From assembly GCA_020347665.1 (NCBI GenBank), contig CP070737.1, positions 1,467,223-1,514,511 of the forward strand: DNA of 47,289 nucleotides, in the 5' to 3' direction. Source of the stretch: Nitrospiraceae bacterium (GTDB lineage: Bacteria > Nitrospirota > Thermodesulfovibrionia > Thermodesulfovibrionales > UBA6898). This document shows, one piece after another, positions 18,159 to 27,161 of this stretch (the first letter of the stretch is position 1; each line of letters opens with the position of its first letter). Made by a program: the position numbers and the translations under genes. A model generated the notes under the pieces. It had not been told where the DNA came from and ran no database searches. It was given only the letters and a program-made list of their open reading frames with translations.

Positions 18159-18810
18159 GAAAATTATTCTGTATTACGTCGCAACTCTACTATTTTTTGT
18201 CCTCGGATCAGTTCTTCCTCTGGGTTGTTCTACGACAAATACGTCATCTCTTGCGAAAGAGGAGGCCCTTGAGTATCTCAAAGGAGGAAGCAAATATTAT
18301 CGTAACGGCGACTACAGGAAGGCGGCTCTTTATTATGAAATGGCAATTGAAATAATGCCTGAACTTGCGGATGCTCATTATAATCTTGGTATTACTTATG
18401 AAAGATTAAATAGGTACGAGGCAGCCGTCACGGCCTACAGGAAATCGATCAGTTTAAACCCTGAGAATGCTCATGCCTTTTATAACATTGGGGTTATACG
18501 CAGCAAGAGCGGGGACTATCAGGCGGCACGTGATGCATTCAAGCAGGCCGTGAGCATAAAACCAGATTATGCAGAGGCATACTATGGCATCGGCTGGGCA
18601 TATGGAGAGCTTGGAGAATTTGAAAAAGCTCTGGAAGCGTATAAAAAGGCAGTTGAACTCAATCCATATTTTCCCCGTGCTTACTCTGCTTTGGGGAATA
18701 TATATGTCATGAGGAATGACAAGACATCTGCCTTTGCAGTATATGAGATCCTGAAGAATATTGATCCTGACAGAGCAAAAAATCTTCTGAATATGATAAC
18801 AGGGCAGTAA
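18148..18810 (+). CDS. TPR-repeat lipoprotein
   Basis: The product has a lipoprotein signal (IILYYVATLLFFVLGSVLPLGC) and then about four or five tetratricopeptide repeats, for example AALYYEMAIEIMPELADAHY, AVTAYRKSISLNPENAHAFY and ARDAFKQAVSIKPDYAEAYY. Such proteins act as protein-protein interaction scaffolds at the envelope; the partner is unknown. The start is uncertain: TTG 18148 puts the signal peptide right at the N-terminus and overlaps the DUF4912 gene by 11 bases, while ATG 18103 is in frame but would add 15 residues. Neither has a strong ribosome binding site. It is probably co-transcribed with the DUF4912 gene. Confidence 0.85.
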   Translation: MVIKKIILYYVATLLFFVLGSVLPLGCSTTNTSSLAKEEALEYLKGGSKYYRNGDYRKAALYYEMAIEIMPELADAHYNLGITYERLNRYEAAVTAYRKSISLNPENAHAFYNIGVIRSKSGDYQAARDAFKQAVSIKPDYAEAYYGIGWAYGELGEFEKALEAYKKAVELNPYFPRAYSALGNIYVMRNDKTSAFAVYEILKNIDPDRAKNLLNMITGQ

Positions 18811-18898
18811 GACGGGCAGGTCCTATCGAAAGCTGTCAACGTTGATGTATCAGCTGCGGGCGTAAAGCATGCACCGCCTTACTGACAGTGCCCGGAGG

Positions 18899-19747
18899 TC
18901 ATGCGACATGCTCAGTGTGAAAAATACATTTTCTGCAATTGACATTTTTTTTCATGCTTTCGCACAGCCCTGAAATGCCATGATGGCAGAGAGCGAAATC
19001 ATATTTAAGAGGGTCACGTGCGTCGAATTGTTTTAATGCTTCCGTTATTTCAAGGGCCATCTTCCAGTCCTGAGAAACGCGCTCTGTAAAACCAAGACAC
19101 CTGGATATTCTTGCGATATGAGTATCTAGTGGTATCATTAATTTATTTTTTGGTATGCCCGTCCATATACCAAAATCAATATCTTCATCACGTATCATCC
19201 ACCGCAGGAAAAGATTGGCTCTCTTACATGCACTCCTCTGCGTAGGGGAAGGGAAAAACTGAATAAGACCCCTTGGCTTGATATTCTTACCGTATACTGG
19301 AGCAGTATTCATTTTCAAAAACATACTCATGATTCCTGCAAGACCTTTTTCAATGGTACTATCATGAGAACGGTAAAACCTCTTGAAAGCATTTTCAATA
19401 GATAAAGACCTACTGAGTACTTTATTCAGCATAAAGAACATACAGATGATATCCGCATTCTCATTAAATCTGTACTTTATGCCATTAAAGCGCTTTGAGT
19501 GTTTCTTTGGATCAAAGTGCATCAGAAAATCATATGGACTGACTCCCATCCGGGAAAGCAGTTCTTTTATCACTGATTTAAACTGGTCAACCCTCCCGTA
19601 GGCTAAACATGAAGCCATAAATGCAGAAACTTCAATGTCGCGGGGATTTTCATAGCTAAGAGGAAACTGAATGGGATCATGGAGAATCCGTTCTTTGAAA
19701 TCATATTCCCGGTAAAATCTGTCGAGAATTTTCTTCACGTTTCTCAT
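18899..19747 (-). CDS. TIGR02757 / DUF2400 family protein
   Basis: The 282-residue product matches the TIGR02757 pattern: N-terminal LDRFYREYDFKERILHDP, SAFMASCLAYGRVDQFKSVI, central KRANLFLRWMIRDEDIDFGIW followed by PLDTHIARISRCLGF, and a C-terminal cysteine cluster (CHHGISGLC, NCRKC) that could hold a metal. The helical arrangement with LDTHIAR resembles helix-hairpin-helix DNA glycosylases, so a nucleic-acid role is possible but unproven. It follows rnr on the same strand after a 28-base gap and may be co-transcribed with it. Confidence 0.8.
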   Translation of the reverse strand: MRNVKKILDRFYREYDFKERILHDPIQFPLSYENPRDIEVSAFMASCLAYGRVDQFKSVIKELLSRMGVSPYDFLMHFDPKKHSKRFNGIKYRFNENADIICMFFMLNKVLSRSLSIENAFKRFYRSHDSTIEKGLAGIMSMFLKMNTAPVYGKNIKPRGLIQFFPSPTQRSACKRANLFLRWMIRDEDIDFGIWTGIPKNKLMIPLDTHIARISRCLGFTERVSQDWKMALEITEALKQFDARDPLKYDFALCHHGISGLCESMKKNVNCRKCIFHTEHVA

Positions 19748-19775
19748 AAAAAGTACTCAACGGAAATGATCGCCA

Positions 19776-21872
19776 TTACAGGCCAAAGATGACTTCCCGT
19801 TCCTCCATGTCGATCCGATCAATCCGCAATGTTAATTCCTGTCCTATCCTGAACGACCGCTTTGTATGCCTGCCATTAAGCCGCATAGTCCTGTCATTAT
19901 ACTCATAGAAATCATCAGTCAGGGATGAAACCCTGAGGAACCCTTCTACATAAAATTCCTTTAGTCTCACTTTGAGTCCAAACGGCGTAATACCAACGAT
20001 TTTCGCATCGAATTCCTCTCCCAGTCTGTCTTTCATAAACCAGACCTTCATCGTATCAATAACTTCCCGTTCAGCCTTATCAGCTCCCCTTTCCATCTGG
20101 GAGGATCTGAATGCGATATCCGGAAGAAGCTTTTCAAGCTCCTTGATTCTCCGATCAGACAGGTCCTTCTTTTCAACTTTTTCCCGTAATATCCGATGTA
20201 TTATAAGGTCAGGATAGCGTCTGATTGGCGAGGTGAAATGAACATAACATTTCGAGGCAAGCCCGAAATGACCAGCATTCACTGTCGAATATCGTGCCTG
20301 TTTCAGGCTTCTCAGGACAATATAATTGATGATTTCCTCTTCAGCAGTGCCTTTGATTGATTTCAGCATAGTTGAAAAATCTTCCGGCCGCAACAGCTTT
20401 TGTCTGAACCTGCCGAAGTGCCTGACAACCCTGAACACATCTTCAAGTTTCATAGGGTCAGGCTCTTCATGTATTCTGTAGAGAGTGGGAAGCCCGGACT
20501 GCTCCATATACTCTGCAACCGCCTCATTCGCTGCAATCATAAACTCCTCGATAATCATATGCGCAAGATTTCTTTCAGCCCTGACAATCGCCTCGGGGTT
20601 CCCCTGCAAGTCGAGCAGTACTTCAGGCTCAGGCAGGTCAAAGTCCAGGCTACCTCTTTCCAGTCGGTTAGACCTCAATACACCGCACAGGTCTGCCATC
20701 AGATCAAATTCCTTAAGCAGATAGTTATACTTTTCTCGTTCATCTCTGTCCTGATCAACCAGTATCTTTCTGACAGACGTATAGGTCATCCGCTCATTGC
20801 TTGCGATGAGGCTGGGATAGAAGTTCGCTGACAGCAGTTTCCCAAAACGGTTAAAATCCATCTCCACAGTAAATGCCGGCCGCTCCACCTTTGGCCGTAG
20901 ACTACAGAGATCTTCAGAAAGTTCCTTAGGAAGCATGGGAATCACCCTGTCTGGGAAATAGACGCTTGTTCCTCTTTTTCTGGCTTCAAGATCCATAAGT
21001 GTATTCCACTGGACATAATAGCCCACATCAGCAATATGAACCCATAATCGATAACCGTGCTCAATGAGGCTTATTGATATAGCATCATCAAAGTCCTTCG
21101 CATTTTCACCATCGATCGTAACCGTAACCAGTTTTCTTAAGTCCCTGCGCTTCAAACGCCGCATTGTTTTACCGGTTTGTCCGTATAACCGTTTTGCTTC
21201 CTCTTTGACCTTTCTCGGAAACCGTATCGGCAGGTTGAACTCATCTATTATCATTTCAACGTCCGCACCTGGTGTGTCAGGTTTTTCAATAATGTTTACT
21301 ACCCGTGCTGTCGCCGGTCTTTTGTCGGTTGGATACGACAGTATTTCAGCTATCACGGTATCACCTTTTTTTGCTTTTCTTCTATCCGCCGGTGCAACAT
21401 AAAGGTCAAAGGGCATGTTTCTTCCCTTCGGTTTAATAAACAGTGCGGTGCCGCTTTTTTCGAATTTTCCCACAACCGTTTTGTGTGTTCTTTCAAGTAT
21501 TCTCACTACCCTACCCTCGCGGCGACGCATATTTTCTATCCGTGCAACGACCCTGTCACCATCCATTGATCCACGTGAACCCCCGGGCGGAATAAAAATA
21601 TCCCTTTCACCAGGCTTTTCCGGAATAATGAATCCATAACCGTCTCTGTGAGCTTCAAAATATCCCTTTACAAGATTCAGATCCTCGGCAGGGGCATACA
21701 GGCCTTTTCTGGTCAAGACCAGTTCACCGTTCCTGAGCATTTCCCTGAGGATTTTTTTCAGTGTCCGCGACTCCGGCCTGCTTAAGCCCATCTTCTGTGT
21801 GATCTCTTTGAACGATACAGGTCGTGATGTCTTTCGACTAAAAAAGTCTAAAACCCTTTTTTTGTCTACCAT
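19776..21872 (-). CDS. rnr: Ribonuclease R
   Basis: Processive 3'-5' exoribonuclease of the RNB family that degrades structured RNA. The 698-residue product has an N-terminal winged-helix domain (about 10-60), cold-shock OB domains (including YGFIIPEKPGERDIFIPP), and the RNB catalytic domain with the metal-binding aspartates in TIDGENAKDFDDAISI. DVGYYVQ, SLRPKVERPAFTVEM and CYVHFTSPIRRYPDLIIHR follow, then a C-terminal S1 domain. AGGAG lies about 9 bases before ATG 21872. Length is typical of RNase R and it lacks features specific to RNase II. Confidence 0.95.
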   Translation of the reverse strand: MVDKKRVLDFFSRKTSRPVSFKEITQKMGLSRPESRTLKKILREMLRNGELVLTRKGLYAPAEDLNLVKGYFEAHRDGYGFIIPEKPGERDIFIPPGGSRGSMDGDRVVARIENMRRREGRVVRILERTHKTVVGKFEKSGTALFIKPKGRNMPFDLYVAPADRRKAKKGDTVIAEILSYPTDKRPATARVVNIIEKPDTPGADVEMIIDEFNLPIRFPRKVKEEAKRLYGQTGKTMRRLKRRDLRKLVTVTIDGENAKDFDDAISISLIEHGYRLWVHIADVGYYVQWNTLMDLEARKRGTSVYFPDRVIPMLPKELSEDLCSLRPKVERPAFTVEMDFNRFGKLLSANFYPSLIASNERMTYTSVRKILVDQDRDEREKYNYLLKEFDLMADLCGVLRSNRLERGSLDFDLPEPEVLLDLQGNPEAIVRAERNLAHMIIEEFMIAANEAVAEYMEQSGLPTLYRIHEEPDPMKLEDVFRVVRHFGRFRQKLLRPEDFSTMLKSIKGTAEEEIINYIVLRSLKQARYSTVNAGHFGLASKCYVHFTSPIRRYPDLIIHRILREKVEKKDLSDRRIKELEKLLPDIAFRSSQMERGADKAEREVIDTMKVWFMKDRLGEEFDAKIVGITPFGLKVRLKEFYVEGFLRVSSLTDDFYEYNDRTMRLNGRHTKRSFRIGQELTLRIDRIDMEEREVIFGL

Positions 21873-21959
21873 TGCGATATTCTCCTAGGAGTAAGCAGCA
21901 TTATCTTTATCCATAATATGAGAAAATTCCCGTTCTTCTCGGCTGTTCTTAATTCTGTC

Positions 21960-22577
21960 TCATTTTTTTGTCCAGTTGCCGTCCGGTAGCTGAATCCACC
22001 AGCCTTTTTTCGCAGAGTCGCGTCGAATCTCAGCAAACTGCTCGATCGCCTGGGGTCTCACCTGACCTAAATTCGCTTCGGTCTGTGGCAGTCTGTTAAT
22101 TCTCACAATAGCCTTTGCCATGCCTTCCATAACTATCTGTCGGTTGGCATTTTCAAGAGTTACCATAGTTTTATCATCAGGAACGAGGGTCTTTTCTCGT
22201 GGAACGAGGAGCCCATTATTTGCCTCACCTACCATACCACTGTCCCGTAATCGGTCTGTATGAACGATCCTGGCTCCCATTTCTTTATATGCCTGCACAA
22301 CGTCTGGCATATTCTTTACGATGGAAGCGATCTGATCCGAAAGACCCGGTTCCTGGGCATATGCGGTCGAAGCAATCTCAAACCTGAATGAACGTTCTGG
22401 TTCATGAACCGGTTGTTCCTCCCCTTTTTCCTGATCGGGAATCATCAGTTCTTCTTCCAGGGCCTTATAGGCTTCTTTCACATCCTTCTCAGGAAAATAG
22501 ATGTTTACCGTAATGACGGCACATGAACCCATGATAATAAGGAATGATATTATAAGAATATTGCCTGATCTCTTCAT
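21960..22577 (-). CDS. DUF1318 (YdbL-like) lipoprotein
   Basis: The 205-residue product has a lipoprotein signal (LIIMGSC, Cys19), then ITVNIYFPEKDVKEAYKALEEEL, which is typical of DUF1318 proteins. A Glu/Pro-rich linker, a segment ending in ASTAYAQ, and the DUF1318 core with LVPREKTLVPDDKTMVTLENA and GWWIQLPDGNWTKK follow. In Escherichia coli the DUF1318 protein YdbL is encoded with the AsmA-like YdbH, which helps move phospholipids to the outer membrane. Here a large AsmA-like gene lies directly upstream, so the same partnership is inferred. A strong AGGAGG precedes the ATG. Confidence 0.82.
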   Translation of the reverse strand: MKRSGNILIISFLIIMGSCAVITVNIYFPEKDVKEAYKALEEELMIPDQEKGEEQPVHEPERSFRFEIASTAYAQEPGLSDQIASIVKNMPDVVQAYKEMGARIVHTDRLRDSGMVGEANNGLLVPREKTLVPDDKTMVTLENANRQIVMEGMAKAIVRINRLPQTEANLGQVRPQAIEQFAEIRRDSAKKGWWIQLPDGNWTKK

Positions 22578-22725
22578 ATCCTGATCCTCCTTACATTAGA
22601 TTTTTGTTTAATCTTATTGATTTTCCTATCTGTTGTTCCGGTCTTCACAGCCCCTACTGCCTATTTTCTTTCTTAGCCTCAAACCGCCTCAACCCGTCTA
22701 AGGCGGGTAACCCTGTTTCTACTGC

Positions 22726-25700
22726 CTACTGCTTACCTTTCTTGGCTCTTGCAGCGGCTTCAACAATCGTCCACGTAAAGTGATCAATTTTTATCCTGTT
22801 ATTCAGTGGAGCAACTTTCAGGGATAAATCCTTTATGCCAATAAAATTTCTGTTTGATATTTCCAGCTCATTAAAAATGAAAAAACCGTCTTTGATATAG
22901 AGACTCATCAGCCCTTTATCAAAGCTTCTATTTCCAAGGTATGCCCTGACAGAAGGGCCTCCCACCTTTCTCAAGAATTCTTTGCTAATCATGGTCTTTT
23001 CAGATATATCGCTGTACGTCCAGAAATCCGCTTTACCAATGAGTGCGTCCAGATGAGCACCTGCCCCCTTCAGGTGAGCGATGCCATCGACCCTGCCAGA
23101 AATATAACCCCTGATCGGCTCTATGCTGTCACAGAGGTCAGAGAGACTAAGGCCTTTCAGCACAAGACCGACATGGTAGCGAGGCCTGTCAGAAATATCA
23201 ATTAGTGATGATCCAAAGAGCTTTCCTCCGAATATATTACCACTCAGAGATGCGATGTTCAAAAGTCCGCCTTCCTGTCTGACCCAAAGGACTATATCCT
23301 CAATAAGTCTGAACCCATAACGGAAAGCGTCAATGGTGATCCTGCGATGGTCACGCAAGTCCGTTATTCCGGAATGCTGTGTCAGGCGTTCATCAAACAC
23401 AGTCCGGTCAAAATTGGGGAGCTTGAAGCGTGTCTGTTTAGCAGTATCCGTACTATATGATACCGGTATGCTACCATTAATCGGTCCAATAGCATATTTC
23501 CCGAATTCCTCTTCAAAAACAAAATCTTTTATCGTGAGATCTCCATTGACGCTCATGTCCCTCCTGTCAAGAAAAAGCTCCAAATCCGCTTCAATGGTAC
23601 CCTTCAGTCCAGCGTACAGCATCCTGTCAGGAATAATGTCCCAGAAGGAATTTCTGATCTCACTGATCCCGGTTTCCGGAACCAGTATGTTCACGTGATA
23701 AGATCTTCCCTCAGAAAAAACATCTTTGACAGATCCGGACAGCCGCGGTGATAACACACCAGCCGATGGTTCAATCTTAAATTGGATATCTTCACCAGTT
23801 GCCAGAATATCAGCCTTCAGCGACGCATCATCTGTGATAGTTTTTCCTCCATCACGTTCATGCATTGATATCGCCCTGGCGTGCACCGATGCCTTGCCAA
23901 CCACAGAATGAAGATCATGGATTGATCCACGAAAAACCGCCCTGTCGAGTCTACCTGAAAATACATAAGGAACATGCATAAATGCAGATCCTGCATCCGA
24001 CAGAATAGCCATATCAAGATTCTCTGTGTGAATTTCCATAGACAAGGGAAACAGTTTCGAAGGTGATAATCCTTCCGCCTGCACCCGCACTCTGCCCCCA
24101 CCAAGCAGTGAATCAGAAACTGACAAGAGCAGTTTTCCTGAATTAAATACGCCTGTGCCCGAAATCTTTGCTATCTCCTTGTCCTTGATAAAGAAAGCAA
24201 TGCCCGAAAAATTGAATGTTCCTGATATGGGTTTGGCTCTTGTAATGTAAAGGTTAAGATCTGCAGCTTTCACGTTCATTTTTTTCGAAGGATACGCCGT
24301 ATCAATCTCTTCCATCTTGACCATGACATGCCTTTTGTCTTCGATCCACTTTATTTCAAGCATGCTAAAAGAGCCTGAAAACCTTTTTGTAGTATGGTGC
24401 AGATCATTGATTGAAAGAATGCTGTTTGCATACTGAACGCGGAACGTGCTATCTATATTGTTAAATGAATATGTTCCATATGACATAGCATCAGACAGAA
24501 ACGATGCATCTGCAGAAAAAATACTATCCTCCATAGACCCGGCTAGAGTAATGTGGGCATGCGAAATAGAAGCTGATTTCTCTTTTCCCATAGAAATGTG
24601 AACGGGAGAAAGGTTAATGGACGATGCCAGAGATATTTTTTTTCCCCTTTGCTGAGCATGAATGGAAAAGTCGATACCCAGCGGCTCTCGGAGGGATACT
24701 TCAGGGACATTGCGTATGCGTGCAGATATATCAGCTGATGCGTTAGCCAATCCTTGAGCTCGAGAAAGCTCAATATGGGCCTGAAGATTGTCTGCAGCAA
24801 AATCCGCCTTTTGTACATATCCATTCCGGAGCCATACAGAACCTGACATTTCAGGCAGTAGCTCACGAAATGTTCCTCTAAATCGTACGTTATCAGAGCT
24901 TATTTTCCCTCCCACCGTCAGTCCGTTATAGAAATTAATATCACTGAGATCCAGTTCATGTATCTGCATTGTCCCCTGATATGCTCTCGTGTTGAACAGA
25001 TCACTGATTTCTCCCTTGAGAGAAAAAACCTGCTTCCGAGAAACTGTTAAGATGGTTTTGTTGATAAACACGGTATCCCTGGCAATATCATAATAGGTAG
25101 CGATATCAAGGCCAACATGTTTCACGTTCACCGGCCGGAAAGCAGTGCCGCCATCTGTCATCCTGATCTTTGCGGCAATATGTGCGCCCCTGTTAGTGTC
25201 CCCCTGTACTGCTATGTTCAAATCTGTTTTCGCTTCTGTAAGATCAAGGTTATATGTTTCAGACAACTCTCTTAATACGTCACCATGGACATTTTCCGCT
25301 GAAATCGCAATATCAAATTTCTGAGGGCTGTCCCTCATATATGCCCATCCGTCAAGAGCCATCTTTTCTGATGCATTATGTGTTACTGCCGCATGTAACA
25401 GGGTTTTGGTACCAGGATCTGAAGATATGTTCTGAATATCCAGATCAACCGTATACGTATAGGTATCATCCTGTTGATATCCAATTATTCCGGAAACGAT
25501 ACGAAAGCTGTCAATTTCATATTCATATCGGGAAGCAGTCTTTTTTCTAAACCAATGTCTTAATGTGTCCGAAATATTCATCCGTCCCTCTTTATTCGTC
25601 ACAAGTATCAACTCCGGAGAAACCACTGTAATGCCACGAGAAGAAAAACGTCCTGATATTAAAGCCTTTATGTCTGTTTCCAGAAATACCTTTTTTATCG

Positions 25701-25959
25701 TTAAGAGGTTACCCGGCGGAAAAGACTCCGGGTTCTGAATCTGTATGTCATACAGATATAATCCATCTGGATAGGTGAATGAAATATTTCCTATAGAAAC
25801 CTTATGTCCTATGAGTAATCCCGCCCTGTTAGATAGTTCTGTCAGAAGAGCGCCCTTATGCTCCCTATAGAAAACATAAGAGACAGCTGACGCGAGCACT
25901 ACGATACAGACAATGAAAACAAACGCGATTCTGCAGCTTTTCTTGCCGAAAATTGCCAT
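22726..25959 (-). CDS. AsmA-like/YdbH-like envelope protein (probable intermembrane lipid transport)
   Basis: The 1077-residue product has an N-terminal membrane anchor (about residues 8-30) and an AsmA-like N-terminal domain (GHKVSIGNISFTYPDGLYLYDIQI). A long beta-rich periplasmic region of repeating strands follows. The C-terminal part contains ISGRVDGIAHLKGAGAHLDALIG, IKDGFFIFNELEISNRNF and IKDLSLKVAPLNNRI, like the YdbH/AsmA repeat-beta-groove family that bridges the periplasm for lipid transport. The neighbouring DUF1318 lipoprotein supports the YdbH analogy. No separate YnbE-like small lipoprotein gene is visible in the 148-base gap. Assignment to YdbH rather than another AsmA clade is inference. 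Confidence 0.75.
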   Translation of the reverse strand: MAIFGKKSCRIAFVFIVCIVVLASAVSYVFYREHKGALLTELSNRAGLLIGHKVSIGNISFTYPDGLYLYDIQIQNPESFPPGNLLTIKKVFLETDIKALISGRFSSRGITVVSPELILVTNKEGRMNISDTLRHWFRKKTASRYEYEIDSFRIVSGIIGYQQDDTYTYTVDLDIQNISSDPGTKTLLHAAVTHNASEKMALDGWAYMRDSPQKFDIAISAENVHGDVLRELSETYNLDLTEAKTDLNIAVQGDTNRGAHIAAKIRMTDGGTAFRPVNVKHVGLDIATYYDIARDTVFINKTILTVSRKQVFSLKGEISDLFNTRAYQGTMQIHELDLSDINFYNGLTVGGKISSDNVRFRGTFRELLPEMSGSVWLRNGYVQKADFAADNLQAHIELSRAQGLANASADISARIRNVPEVSLREPLGIDFSIHAQQRGKKISLASSINLSPVHISMGKEKSASISHAHITLAGSMEDSIFSADASFLSDAMSYGTYSFNNIDSTFRVQYANSILSINDLHHTTKRFSGSFSMLEIKWIEDKRHVMVKMEEIDTAYPSKKMNVKAADLNLYITRAKPISGTFNFSGIAFFIKDKEIAKISGTGVFNSGKLLLSVSDSLLGGGRVRVQAEGLSPSKLFPLSMEIHTENLDMAILSDAGSAFMHVPYVFSGRLDRAVFRGSIHDLHSVVGKASVHARAISMHERDGGKTITDDASLKADILATGEDIQFKIEPSAGVLSPRLSGSVKDVFSEGRSYHVNILVPETGISEIRNSFWDIIPDRMLYAGLKGTIEADLELFLDRRDMSVNGDLTIKDFVFEEEFGKYAIGPINGSIPVSYSTDTAKQTRFKLPNFDRTVFDERLTQHSGITDLRDHRRITIDAFRYGFRLIEDIVLWVRQEGGLLNIASLSGNIFGGKLFGSSLIDISDRPRYHVGLVLKGLSLSDLCDSIEPIRGYISGRVDGIAHLKGAGAHLDALIGKADFWTYSDISEKTMISKEFLRKVGGPSVRAYLGNRSFDKGLMSLYIKDGFFIFNELEISNRNFIGIKDLSLKVAPLNNRIKIDHFTWTIVEAAARAKKGKQ

Positions 25960-26130
25960 ATAATATTGTACAATGGGGCTGCTGGAAATATTGTTGATGT
26001 CGGAATTATACGTTCACAGGAACATGCAGGTATGACTATTTTTGTTTATTTTACGGGATGTTATCGATAAAATAGCATCTGATATAATGAACCGCATAAT
26101 GTATATTTTTTGGCATTTTTATTTTTGATC

Positions 26131-26159
26131 TTTTCAAATGGGTGCAAAATGTATATAAT
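26131..26159 (+). promoter_or_regulatory. Likely promoter of the receiver-AraC gene
   Basis: TTTTCA (26131-26136), a 17-base spacer, then a perfect TATAAT (26154-26159). The ATG lies 20 bases further on, giving a leader of about 13 bases with no Shine-Dalgarno sequence. Confidence 0.45.
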
Positions 26160-26179
26160 CAGTTATATAAAAAATTGCC

Positions 26180-26941
26180 ATGAATCTCCTGTTGATATGT
26201 GATACGACTTTTCATGAGCTGAAGAATGTCCTTGAAGGAGAAGGATATTCTGTTAGCTTATGCCTTCTGAAAGATGCTCTTGACGTTGCCAAAAATCGCT
26301 CTGTTGATCTTGCACTTATCGATTGGGGAGACAAGTCTGCAGATGGACTCAAAACCCTGAGGGATATAAAGGTAAAACGCCCTGAAATACCGGTAGTGGT
26401 AATTACAGACGCTGGTTCTGAGGATGTTGCTGTCGCATCCTTTCGGCTCGGAGCTAAAGATTACTTTAAGAAACCGATTAATGTACTCGAGCTGAAGGAG
26501 GCCCTGAAAAATCTGGTGCGACTGCGTGGCATTGCTCTTGAAAAAAGATTTCCACATATGAGCCGGGAAGAGTCTGTTTCTGCGCTGCTCGTTACGGCTA
26601 CCACGAGTATGTCGCCGAATATACTTCGTGTGTTAAGCTACATGGCGGATAACCTTTCAAAACAGATAACACTTGAAAAGCTGGCTCAGGAAGCAGGAAT
26701 AAGTAAATTTTCTCTTTGTCGTAACTTTCAGAAGGAAGTCCAGATGAGCCCCATGCATTTTCTTACCACCATGCGTGTTGAAAAAGCAAAGAAACTTCTG
26801 AAAGATAGCGCCCTGAGCGTATCCGTAATTGCCCTGGAATTAGGGTTCAAAGATATTGGAAATTTTATCAAGAACTTTAAAAGTGTTACCGGAAGTACTC
26901 CGACCAAGTACAGAAAATCAATTAAGGCCCAGCAGCGCTAA
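26180..26941 (+). CDS. Response regulator with AraC-type DNA-binding domain
   Basis: The 253-residue product has an N-terminal receiver domain (about 1-115) with the predicted phosphorylation site Asp48 (LALIDWGD), switch Thr76 and Lys98 (DYFKKPIN). The C-terminal AraC/XylS domain (about 145-250) has two helix-turn-helix motifs: ITLEKLAQEAGISKFSLCRNFQKE and VSVIALELGFKDIGNFIKNFKSVTG. Only one acidic residue (Asp8) fills the usual Asp-Asp/Glu pocket. No histidine kinase lies nearby, so it is an orphan regulator. It is divergent from the AsmA-like gene across 220 AT-rich bases and could control it. Confidence 0.92.
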   Translation: MNLLLICDTTFHELKNVLEGEGYSVSLCLLKDALDVAKNRSVDLALIDWGDKSADGLKTLRDIKVKRPEIPVVVITDAGSEDVAVASFRLGAKDYFKKPINVLELKEALKNLVRLRGIALEKRFPHMSREESVSALLVTATTSMSPNILRVLSYMADNLSKQITLEKLAQEAGISKFSLCRNFQKEVQMSPMHFLTTMRVEKAKKLLKDSALSVSVIALELGFKDIGNFIKNFKSVTGSTPTKYRKSIKAQQR

Positions 26942-27161
26942 TCGTCCATATTCTTTTCAGACTCTTTGCCTCATCGAATGAAGACCTCCCATTCTGTCTG
27001 CTGCATTACATTATCGGATACCCATTCTTTGCCACAGGCTGCAAAAGTATAAATCTGGAATAAGCGGAATCATAATCGAGCGGAAAAAAGCGGAAATATA
27101 AAAAGCGCTATGGCGGTCAGCTTCATCAGTTAAGCACGTCATGCGGAGCCGTAAAAAACCA

